Assembly (NCBI GenBank): GCA_046349215.1
Contig: JAXMCV010000001.1
Coordinates: 930,001 to 994,000 of the forward strand
DNA length: 64,000 bases
Reading direction: 5' to 3'
Source of the DNA: JAJXWB01 sp046349215
GTDB taxonomy: Bacteria; Pseudomonadota; Alphaproteobacteria; Rhizobiales; Beijerinckiaceae
Numbering within the stretch: the first letter of the stretch is position 1; every line of letters begins with the position of its first letter. The position numbers were made by a program, and so were the translations under genes. This document shows positions 58,045 to 64,000 of the stretch, one piece after another. The notes beneath the pieces were generated by a model that saw only the letters and a list, made by a program, of their open reading frames with translations, made no database searches and was not told the DNA's origin.

Positions 58045-59253
58045 ATGAAGAAGATCGTCGCGGGCGCATTTGCGTCCGTTCTTGCGCTGGCTGTCGCAAC
58101 CGCCGCCTCGGCGCAATCGAAGCCGCCGCTGAAGCTCGGCCTGATCCTCGACATGTCCGGCCCCTATGCCGACATCACCGGTCCCGGCAGCGTGGCCGCG
58201 GCGCAACTCGCCGCCGAGGACGCCGGCGGCGAGGTCCTCGGCCGCAAGATCGAAGTTCTGTCGGCCGACCATTTCAACAAGGCGGATGTGGCCGGCACGA
58301 CGGCGCGCGAATGGTTCGACAACCAGGGCGTCGAGGCGATCATGGACGTGGCGGCGTCGGCCACCGCGCTCGCCGCCAACGAGATCGCCAAGGCGCGCAA
58401 CAAGATCCTGCTGCTGTCGGGCCCCGGCGCGACGCAGATCACCAACGAGGCCTGCGGGCCGTACACGGTGCACTGGGCCTACGACACTTATTCGCTGGCC
58501 AAGGGCACGGCGACGGCGGTCACAAAGCAGGGCGGCGACACGTGGTTCTTCCTCACCGCCGACTACGTGTTCGGCAAGAGCCTCGAGGAGAACGCGGCGC
58601 GTTTCGTGACGGCGAACGGCGGCAAGGTTCTGGGCAGCGTCAAGCATCCGCTCAATACCGCCGACTTCTCGTCCTACCTGCTGCAGGCGCAGACGTCGGG
58701 CGCCAAGGTCGTCGGGCTCGCCAACGCCGGCGCCGACACGATCACCGCCGTCAAGCAGGCATCCGAGTTCGGCCTCACGAAGTCCGGCCAGAAGCTGGCG
58801 ATCCTGCTCGGCTACATTTCCGACATCGAGAGCCTCGGCCTGCCGGTGGCCAAGGGCCTTCTCCTAACCGAGCCCTTCTACTGGGACCGCACGGACGAGA
58901 GCCGCGCCTGGTCGAAGCGCTTCTTCGACAAGTTCAAGCGGATGCCGACGGCGGCCCAGGCCGGCGTCTACTCGTCGATGGCGCATTACCTGAAGGCGGT
59001 GAAGCAGGCCGGAACGACCGACGCCGCGCCGGTCATGAAGCTGATGAAGGAAACGCCGGTCAACGATTTCTTCGCCACCGGCGGCGTGATCCGCGAGGAC
59101 GGCCGCATGGTCCACGACATGTACCTGTTCCAGGTCAAGACGCCGGAAGAATCGAAGGGCAAGTACGACGATTACAAGCTGCTGGCGACGATTCCCGGAA
59201 ACGAGGCGTTCATGCCGCTGTCGGAATCGAAGTGCCCGCTCGTGAAGAAGTAG
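58045..59253 (+). CDS. Branched-chain-amino-acid-type ABC substrate-binding protein
   Basis: 402 residues: signal peptide (about 1-24, GAFASVLALAVATAASAQ) and a two-lobed Peripla_BP_6 protein with LGLILDMSGPYADITGPGSV, marker LILDMSGPYADI, VEAIMDVAASATALAANEIA, WFFLTADYVFGKSLEENAA and LLGYISDIESLGL. This family (LivJ/LivK, UrtA) binds amino acids, urea, amides or aromatic acids. No permease or ATPase is near; the partner proteins must be encoded elsewhere. TGGAGGA precedes the ATG. A bidirectional terminator follows. Confidence 0.93.
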   Translation: MKKIVAGAFASVLALAVATAASAQSKPPLKLGLILDMSGPYADITGPGSVAAAQLAAEDAGGEVLGRKIEVLSADHFNKADVAGTTAREWFDNQGVEAIMDVAASATALAANEIAKARNKILLLSGPGATQITNEACGPYTVHWAYDTYSLAKGTATAVTKQGGDTWFFLTADYVFGKSLEENAARFVTANGGKVLGSVKHPLNTADFSSYLLQAQTSGAKVVGLANAGADTITAVKQASEFGLTKSGQKLAILLGYISDIESLGLPVAKGLLLTEPFYWDRTDESRAWSKRFFDKFKRMPTAAQAGVYSSMAHYLKAVKQAGTTDAAPVMKLMKETPVNDFFATGGVIREDGRMVHDMYLFQVKTPEESKGKYDDYKLLATIPGNEAFMPLSESKCPLVKK

Positions 59254-59275
59254 ACGGAACAGCCCGCCTCAAACG

Positions 59276-59304
59276 AAAAGCGCGCCTTGCGGCGCGCTTT
59301 TTTT
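59276..59304 (+). terminator. Bidirectional terminator after the binding-protein gene
   Basis: A perfect 11-base-pair stem, AAAAGCGCGCC (59276-59286) with GGCGCGCTTTT (59291-59301), loop TTGC, followed by seven T residues (59298-59304). On the minus strand the T4 tail also serves the cheY-like gene. Confidence 0.9.
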
Positions 59305-59325
59305 GTATCCGCGCGCGTGGCGCTA

Positions 59326-59718
59326 TCAGGCGGCCTTGGCCGCGAAGACCGCGTCGATCTTGGCCTTCAGCGTCGCCGCATTGAACGGCTTGACGATGTA
59401 GCTGGAGACGCCGGCCTTGCGCGCGGCGATCACGTTGTCGGTCTTCGATTCCGCCGTGACCATGATGAACGGCGTATCGGCATGGGCCGGGTCGTGCCGC
59501 AGCTTCTGCAGCAGTTCGAAACCGGTCATCGGCTGCATGTTCCAGTCGGATATGACGAGGCCGTAGGGCTTCGCCTTGATCATCTCCAGCGCCTGGGCGC
59601 CGTTCGAAGCCTGATCGACATTTTCGTAGCCGATCTGCTTCAGCAGGTTGCAAATGATGCGCACCATCGTCTGGTAATCGTCTACGACGAGGATGGGCAT
59701 CGAGGAATCGGCGCTCAT
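59326..59718 (-). CDS. CheY-like single-domain response regulator
   Basis: 130 residues, a receiver domain only. Acidic pocket ILVVDDYQTMVR with Asp-Asp, phospho-acceptor Asp in LVISDWNMQPMTGFEL (about residue 58), switch threonine in IMVTAESK and lysine in YIVKPFNAATLK. It is close to CheY of alphaproteobacteria (TMVRIICNLLKQIGYENVDQA pattern), but no cheA, cheB or flagellar gene is here. The ATG at 59718 opens with SADSSMPILVV. Confidence 0.93.
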   Translation of the reverse strand: MSADSSMPILVVDDYQTMVRIICNLLKQIGYENVDQASNGAQALEMIKAKPYGLVISDWNMQPMTGFELLQKLRHDPAHADTPFIMVTAESKTDNVIAARKAGVSSYIVKPFNAATLKAKIDAVFAAKAA

Positions 59719-59924
59719 TCTGATCTCCGGCGACCGCGTACCCGGACGGGCTGGCTCCCCGCGGTCCTGTTCCCCCGATTTAACCCTCAAGGGCTTTCGG
59801 TTGTGTAAATGTGGATCAACTTATCGGGCCCCGCCCCGGGCGTTTTTTGCGTTTCCCCGGCCGGTTTCTTTGCTACAGGGTTGCCGAATGGTTGGCCAGA
59901 ATGCGGCCAGGAGGTTCACGGCCC

Positions 59925-60383
59925 ATGTCGGCTCCGTATAAAACGTATTATTTCGAGGACCTTACGGTCGGCCAGCGCGAAACGCTGATGAAGACCGTCA
60001 TGGACGACGACGTGATCGCCTTCGCCGACCTGTCCGGCGACCGAAACCCGGTCCACCTCTCCGATCATTTCGCCCGCAAGACCCGGTTCGGCGAGCGCAT
60101 CGTCCACGGCCTCTATACGGCGAGCCTGATTTCGACCGTCATCGGCATGTACCTGCCGGGGCCGGGCGCGGTCTACCTGTCGCAGACTCTCAATTTCCGC
60201 GGCCCGGTGAAGATCGGCGACGTCATCACCGTGGTCGTCGAGGTGCAGGAACTGGTCGAGAAGGGCCGCCGGGTCACCCTCCATTGCGAGTGCCTGGTCG
60301 ACGGCAAGGTCGTGCTCGACGGGCAGGCCCTGGTCATGGCGCCCTCGAAGGCGCCCACGCCGCGCCCGGCCGCGACCGCCTGA
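59925..60383 (+). CDS. MaoC-family dehydratase
   Basis: 152 residues, one hotdog domain: YFEDLTVGQRETLMKTVMDDDVIAFADLSGD, marker IAFADLSGDRNPVHLS, with the (R)-specific enoyl-CoA hydratase pattern D-x4-H (DRNPVHLSDHFA) and the substrate-loop GERIVHGLYTASL. It belongs to the acyl dehydratase group. A strong GCCAGGAGG site precedes the ATG. It is followed after 17 bases by ribF and could share its transcript. Confidence 0.92.
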   Translation: MSAPYKTYYFEDLTVGQRETLMKTVMDDDVIAFADLSGDRNPVHLSDHFARKTRFGERIVHGLYTASLISTVIGMYLPGPGAVYLSQTLNFRGPVKIGDVITVVVEVQELVEKGRRVTLHCECLVDGKVVLDGQALVMAPSKAPTPRPAATA

Positions 60384-60400
60384 GGGAGCGGCGCCCGCCC

Positions 60401-61351
60401 ATGTCACGTTTCGTCGATGCGACCGATCCGGTTGCGCCGCCCCCCGGCCTCGAAGGGCTGGTGGTCGCCATCGGCAATTTCGACGGCCTGCATCGGGGCC
60501 ATCGCGGGGTGATCGCCCGGGCGCAGGCCATGGCCCGGCGTCTCGGCAAGCCATGCGCGGTCCTGACCTTCGAGCCGCATCCCGCCGATTTCTTCGCCAG
60601 GAAGAGCGTGATCTTCCGGCTGACGTCGCACGAGGCGAAAGCCGCCTTCCTGGAAAAGCTCGGCCTCGACGGGCTGGTGACCCTGACGTTCGATTCAGGA
60701 CTCGCCGGCCTCACCGCCCAGCAGTTCATCGACGACGTGCTGATCCGCAGGCTCGGCGTCTCGGGCGTCGTGGCAGGCTACGACTTCCATTTCGGCGCCA
60801 GGCGCCAGGGCACGCCGGACTTCCTGAAAGCCGAGGGGGCGCGGCAGGGCTTCGAGGTCGATATCGTCGAGCGCATCTCGCAGGACGAGGAAGGTTCGCT
60901 CGACGCCGTCTCCTCGACCGCGACGCGCGAGGCGCTGCAAAAGGGCGACGTGGCGCTCGCCGCCCGCCTGCTCGGCCATGCGTGGTTCGTGGAAGGCGAG
61001 GTCCTGCACGGCAGGAAAGTCGGCCGGACGATCGGCTTTCCGACCGCCAATATCGCACTCGATCCCTCCTGCAAACTCATGCACGGCATCTACGCCGTCA
61101 CGCTGACCGTCGATGGGAAGACATACGGCGGCGCCGCCAATTTCGGCACGCGGCCGACCTTCGACGACGGGCCGCCGCTGCTCGAGGTCTACGTGCTGGA
61201 CTTCGACGGCGACCTCTACGGCAAGGTGGTCGAGGTCGCCTTCATCGGCTTCGTGCGGCCGGAGGCCAAATTCGACTCGGTCGAGGCTCTGGTCGCGCGC
61301 ATGACGATCGACGTGGAAGAGGCGCGGAAGCTGCTGGCGGGCCGGATTTAG
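60401..61351 (+). CDS. ribF: Bifunctional riboflavin kinase/FMN adenylyltransferase
   Basis: Makes FMN and FAD from riboflavin. 316 residues. The N-terminal nucleotidyltransferase has AIGNFDGLHRGHRGVI, the HIGH-like motif, and VAGYDFHFGARRQG; the C-terminal kinase has GRKVGRTIGFPTANI, GIYAVTL, GAANFGTRPTF and FDGDLYGKVVEV. The ATG follows a GAGGGAGC site. It converges with the CPBP gene with a four-base overlap. Confidence 0.96.
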   Translation: MSRFVDATDPVAPPPGLEGLVVAIGNFDGLHRGHRGVIARAQAMARRLGKPCAVLTFEPHPADFFARKSVIFRLTSHEAKAAFLEKLGLDGLVTLTFDSGLAGLTAQQFIDDVLIRRLGVSGVVAGYDFHFGARRQGTPDFLKAEGARQGFEVDIVERISQDEEGSLDAVSSTATREALQKGDVALAARLLGHAWFVEGEVLHGRKVGRTIGFPTANIALDPSCKLMHGIYAVTLTVDGKTYGGAANFGTRPTFDDGPPLLEVYVLDFDGDLYGKVVEVAFIGFVRPEAKFDSVEALVARMTIDVEEARKLLAGRI

Positions 61352-62226
61352 GCGGCGCGCGGCTTCCGGTTCCAGAACGCCGGCACGATGTCGCCCCGCC
61401 TCACGGCCATGACGAGCAGGGTCACGCCGGTCAGCGTGCACAGCACAAAAGCAATCAACGACGCTTCCAGGCCGAAGCTGCCGCCGGTGAGCATGGCGGG
61501 GCCCTTGATCGTCGCGCGGATCAGGCCCGGATCGTTGACGCCGCCGGAGACGATGCCGGAGAAGACGCCGGACTGCGTATAGTTCCATGCCATGTGAAAG
61601 CCCATGCTCATCCAGAGCCGGCGCGTGAGCATGTAGGCCGCGCCGAGCAGCACGCCGGCCTCGACGCTGATGAAAACCGCCCCCAGGACCGTGCCTGCCG
61701 GGTTGAGAAGATGCACGAAGCCGAACAGCAGCGACGATACGGCCAGCGCGATCCAGCTTCCCAGCGATTCCTCGACGATCCTGAACAGCACGCCGCGAAA
61801 GAGCAGTTCCTCGAAGAAACCCGAACTCAGGGCCATCGGAATCGCCGGCAGCAAGTAGGTCCAGGGGTTGAGCCCGTCGATGCGATACATGCCGAGCATC
61901 ATCAGGGCCAGGACCGCGAGCGAATACAGGCCTACGCCGATGAGCGCGCCGACGCCGAACTCCCGGCCCATGCGGGGCAGCGCCAACTCCGGGACAGACC
62001 GGCGCTCCAGGTAGCGCGCAACGCAAAGGTAGACGCCCAGAGCGACGGCGGCCATGCCTGCGGTCACGGCGGTCGCCAGCGCAGGCGACGAGGCGAGCTT
62101 GGTGCGGAAACCATTGTTGAAGGCGATCAGAGCGAACACGATCCCGCCGACCAGCAGCAGGCGGGTGACCGGAAATTGCGCGATCCGCAGCCAAAGCGCC
62201 GGTTTCGAACCAGAATCGTCATTCAT
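61348..62226 (-). CDS. CPBP-family intramembrane metalloprotease
   Basis: 292 residues with about seven helices. The active-site helices carry FFEELLFRGVLFR (the EExxxR motif) and LLFGFVHLLNPAG (FxxxH), the marks of type II CAAX prenyl endopeptidase-like proteins of the ABI/CPBP family. In bacteria these have roles in bacteriocin immunity or protein processing, none of which can be set here. It is alone on its strand. Confidence 0.92.
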   Translation of the reverse strand: MNDDSGSKPALWLRIAQFPVTRLLLVGGIVFALIAFNNGFRTKLASSPALATAVTAGMAAVALGVYLCVARYLERRSVPELALPRMGREFGVGALIGVGLYSLAVLALMMLGMYRIDGLNPWTYLLPAIPMALSSGFFEELLFRGVLFRIVEESLGSWIALAVSSLLFGFVHLLNPAGTVLGAVFISVEAGVLLGAAYMLTRRLWMSMGFHMAWNYTQSGVFSGIVSGGVNDPGLIRATIKGPAMLTGGSFGLEASLIAFVLCTLTGVTLLVMAVRRGDIVPAFWNRKPRAA

Positions 62227-62396
62227 TTCGCAGCCCTCGACCTACGGTAACACGGCAAAGGCCAAGGTGGGCGTTGTCTGGCGAAACAGGCTCGTCGGCG
62301 GTCCGGGATTGCGCTTTCGGTCGCCGCGCGTCGATTGCGTCGCCGTTCGTTGAACCGGAGCGCCGCAAAGCTTATCTATTGATCCGCGAGGCCACC

Positions 62397-62705
62397 ATGC
62401 AACCACATCGTCCCGAAGAGCCGCGCGTGGAGCTTCCACGCGGCGAGATCGAGATCATCCCGCCCGGCCAATCCGCGCGAGATCCCGACGCGCGCCAATT
62501 CGGTTTCGAGACGGGAACCGGCGGCGGTTCGTTCGTGTTCAGCTCCCGGTCAGGTGGATTGCTGTCCACTGTTCTCGTGGTGCTCGGGGTGGCCGCGCTG
62601 TTTGCGCTGCTGCTGGGAACCTTCGCCGTCGTGGCGACGATCGCATTGGCCCTGTTCGCGGCCTTCGCGCTTCGCAACACCATCCGGCGGTGGCTCGGGC
62701 GCTGA
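62397..62705 (+). CDS. Small membrane hypothetical protein
   Basis: 102 residues of unknown function: a polar N-terminal half with RVELPRGEIEIIPPGQSARD and GGGSFVFSSRSGG, then two adjoining hydrophobic helices (about 55-72 and 74-92), ending RNTIRRWLGR. I do not recognise a family. The ATG at 62397 has GATCCGCGAGG upstream. It is followed by another small exported protein after 19 bases; together they could be an envelope pair. Confidence 0.65.
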   Translation: MQPHRPEEPRVELPRGEIEIIPPGQSARDPDARQFGFETGTGGGSFVFSSRSGGLLSTVLVVLGVAALFALLLGTFAVVATIALALFAAFALRNTIRRWLGR

Positions 62706-62724
62706 CAAAGGTCGGGAGCCTGTC

Positions 62725-62973
62725 ATGAAACGTTATCTCGTCATTCCTGTGCTGCTGGCTCTCGCTGCGCCGACGCTCGTCGCAACCGAGGCCTTCGCCA
62801 AGGGCTGCATCAAGGGCGCGATCGTCGGCGGCATCGCCGGCCATTTCGCCGGTCATCACGGTCTGGCGGGCGCGGCCGCCGGGTGCGTCATCGGCCGCCA
62901 CAACGCCAACGAGAAGGCGCGCCGCCAGCGGGAAGAGCGGGAACAGCAGCAGGTTCCCTCGCAGCGCCTGTAG
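62725..62973 (+). CDS. Small exported glycine-zipper-like protein
   Basis: 82 residues: signal peptide (about 1-25, VIPVLLALAAPTLVATEAFA) and a short mature part KGCIKGAIVGGIAGHFAGHHG with repeated G/A-xxx-G spacing like a glycine zipper, followed by CVIGRHNANEKARRQREE, a basic and acidic helix. Two cysteines are present. This small exported type is common in Hyphomicrobiales, function unknown. TCGGGAGCC lies upstream of the ATG. Its stop is next to the convergent GST gene stop. Confidence 0.75.
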   Translation: MKRYLVIPVLLALAAPTLVATEAFAKGCIKGAIVGGIAGHFAGHHGLAGAAAGCVIGRHNANEKARRQREEREQQQVPSQRL

Positions 62974-63597
62974 TCAGGCGGCGACGCCCTCTTCAGTCAG
63001 CGCGCGCTTCACATTCGCCAGCGCGCTCATGCGGGCGCGATGATCCATGACGCGCGGCAGCTTCGAGAGATCGACGCCATCGCCATCGAGCCAGAGAGAA
63101 ACCGTGAACAGGTACGAATCGGCGATCGTATAGGCCTCTCCCATGACCCACGGCCCGCGCAGGAATTGCGTCTCGATCAGCGCGAAGGCGTCGCCGACGC
63201 TCCTGGGGATGTTGCGCCGCATGTCCTCGAAGGAGGATTCGTCGCTCGCCCAGCGATGGCCGCGCATGCGATGTGCGTGCGCGACATGCACGGTGGAGCA
63301 GAGATAGGAATTGAACGCCTGCACTTCCGCGAAGGCGAACGGATCGGACGGCGCGAGGTTCCTGTCGGGCGCTGATTGCGCGATGAAGGCGAGGATCGCC
63401 GGCGTTTCCGTCAGCCTGCCCTGCGGCGTCTCGAGCACCGGCACGCGACCCTTGGCGTTGATGGCGAGATAATCGGGCTGGCGCTGCTCGCCCTTGCCGA
63501 AATCGACGCGTTGCAATTCGTAGGGCGCGCCCGAATCCACGAGCGCGATATGGCTCGCCAGCGAACAGGCGCCGGGCGAGTAGTAGAGCTTGAACAT
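62974..63597 (-). CDS. Glutathione S-transferase family protein
   Basis: 207 residues: thioredoxin-like N-domain with FKLYYSPGACSLASHIAL, an active-site Ser/Cys region, NAKGRVPVLETPQGRLTETPAILAFIA (marker VPVLETPQGRLTETPAI with the glutathione-binding loop) and a helical C-domain with GPWVMGEAYTIADSYLF. This is the cytosolic Beta-like class in bacteria. It would work with GshA glutathione made by the gene at 2767. Substrate not known. Confidence 0.93.
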   Translation of the reverse strand: MFKLYYSPGACSLASHIALVDSGAPYELQRVDFGKGEQRQPDYLAINAKGRVPVLETPQGRLTETPAILAFIAQSAPDRNLAPSDPFAFAEVQAFNSYLCSTVHVAHAHRMRGHRWASDESSFEDMRRNIPRSVGDAFALIETQFLRGPWVMGEAYTIADSYLFTVSLWLDGDGVDLSKLPRVMDHRARMSALANVKRALTEEGVAA

Positions 63598-63640
63598 GCG
63601 ATCCTCCGGTCCGCCAGTCTGGCCCCAGCGCCGGCTGCGA

Positions 63641-64000
63641 TCAACGCCCGTCGAGCACGAGGATCGTCGGCTTCGGCGGCAGGCTCGACCGGCCTATCTC
63701 GACGCTGTTCGAACCGGCGTTGGAAATTTCGAATTTTTCGCGCGCAAGATCCAGGAATCGCGCCAGCGTCGAAGGTCCGAAAATGTGCATGGGAATGGTG
63801 AGCGGCGCCCGCAGCGTCGCGATCGTTTCGAGCATGCCCTGGACGCCGAGCGTGTAGGAACCGTCGACCGGCGCGAGCACCACGTCGATATGGCCGATCT
63901 CCTTCACGTGGTCCGGGGTGAGACGGTGATGCAGGTGACCGAGATGGGCGATGCAGAGACCCGCCGCCTCGAAGATGAAGATCGAATTGCCGTCGTATTC
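63641..64000 (-). CDS. MBL-fold metal-dependent hydrolase, 5-prime end cut by window edge
   Basis: The C-terminal 119 residues are visible, running leftward from the window end: IFIFEAAGLCIAHLGHLHHRL, marker CIAHLGHLHHRL, then HIDVVLAPVDGSYTLG and MHIFGPSTLARFLDLARE. The HLGHLHH and DVVLAPV marks are those of UlaG-like (UPF0173) beta-lactamase-fold hydrolases. The N-terminal metal motif lies outside. It ends 44 bases before the GST gene start, on the same strand, so may be read with it. Confidence 0.82.
   Translation of the reverse strand, partial: EYDGNSIFIFEAAGLCIAHLGHLHHRLTPDHVKEIGHIDVVLAPVDGSYTLGVQGMLETIATLRAPLTIPMHIFGPSTLARFLDLAREKFEISNAGSNSVEIGRSSLPPKPTILVLDGR

Noticed and set aside
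59772..59784. A CtrA-like half site (TTAACCCT) upstream of the cheY-like gene
   Set aside because: A single eight-base near match is expected by chance; no second half-site at the right spacing.
1..64000. CRISPR arrays, tRNA or rRNA genes, insertion sequences and prophage genes
   Set aside because: I saw no spaced repeat arrays, no tRNA TPsiC-type arms in cloverleaf context, no transposase motifs and no phage structural genes.

Overview
This window is a GC-rich alphaproteobacterial chromosome segment. Gene content and order fit the Hyphomicrobiales (Rhizobiales), perhaps near the Methylobacteriaceae, Beijerinckiaceae or Methylocystaceae; I cannot fix the family from sequence alone. Supporting markers are the split F0 ATP synthase operon with b and b-prime subunits, the order ctaC-ctaD-ctaB-small protein-ctaG-ctaE-DUF983-SURF1-thrC-M16 peptidase, IalB, DUF2093, DUF4170, DUF3422, and an ispH/thrB neighbourhood. 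Codon use and base composition look even throughout. I see no rRNA, tRNA, insertion sequence, prophage, CRISPR array or defence island, so this reads as core chromosome with intergenic palindromic repeats.

Layout: 0-9.6 kb holds thrB (cut by the left edge), an EamA exporter, ispH, gshA, a small secreted protein, and a cluster made of a membrane PAS-GGDEF-EAL protein, a DsbA-like oxidase and rsmE. 9.6-18.9 kb is a long minus-strand run: ctaC and ctaD, a perfect hairpin, ctaB, a 57-residue CoxF-like protein, ctaG and ctaE, then a terminator, then DUF983, SURF1, thrC, an M16 peptidase and a GNAT. 19-21.6 kb has an IalB-like protein, a lipoprotein and an RCK-gated channel. 21.6-26.5 kb is the glycine cleavage operon gcvT-gcvH-gcvPA-gcvPB behind a tandem glycine riboswitch. 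26.7-29.4 kb is the F0 operon atpI-B-E-F-prime-F with a clear promoter and terminator.

29.6-36.7 kb carries a small secreted protein, ubiA, a minus-strand SDR / TauD-type dioxygenase / ABC importer set that looks like uptake and oxidation of an organic acid or sulfonate, and two small redox or metal-binding proteins. 36.7-41 kb is an envelope block: IMPase/CysQ-like phosphatase, DUF4170, waaA, lpxK, DUF2093. 41-51 kb has a Ser/Thr kinase fused to a universal stress domain beside a metallophosphoesterase, xseA, purD, a HAD protein, a copper-chaperone-like protein, DUF3422, a GNAT and MFS pair, and an SGNH hydrolase. 51-54 kb is RNA modification: tadA, an rluB homologue with a very long R/G/D/E-rich tail, rsmD. 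54-64 kb has an MFS carrier, an acyl-CoA ligase, two MaoC-type proteins, a periplasmic binding protein, a CheY-like regulator, ribF, a CPBP protease, small membrane or secreted proteins, a GST, and an MBL-fold hydrolase cut by the right edge.

I found no convincing wholly new system. The items most worth a second look are the kinase-Usp and phosphoesterase pair, the channel with Arg in its selectivity filter, the EAL protein with a broken GGDEF motif, the hairpins inside the cox and atp operons, the dyads at the cox/ialB and copper-chaperone promoters, and the SDR-dioxygenase-ABC set.
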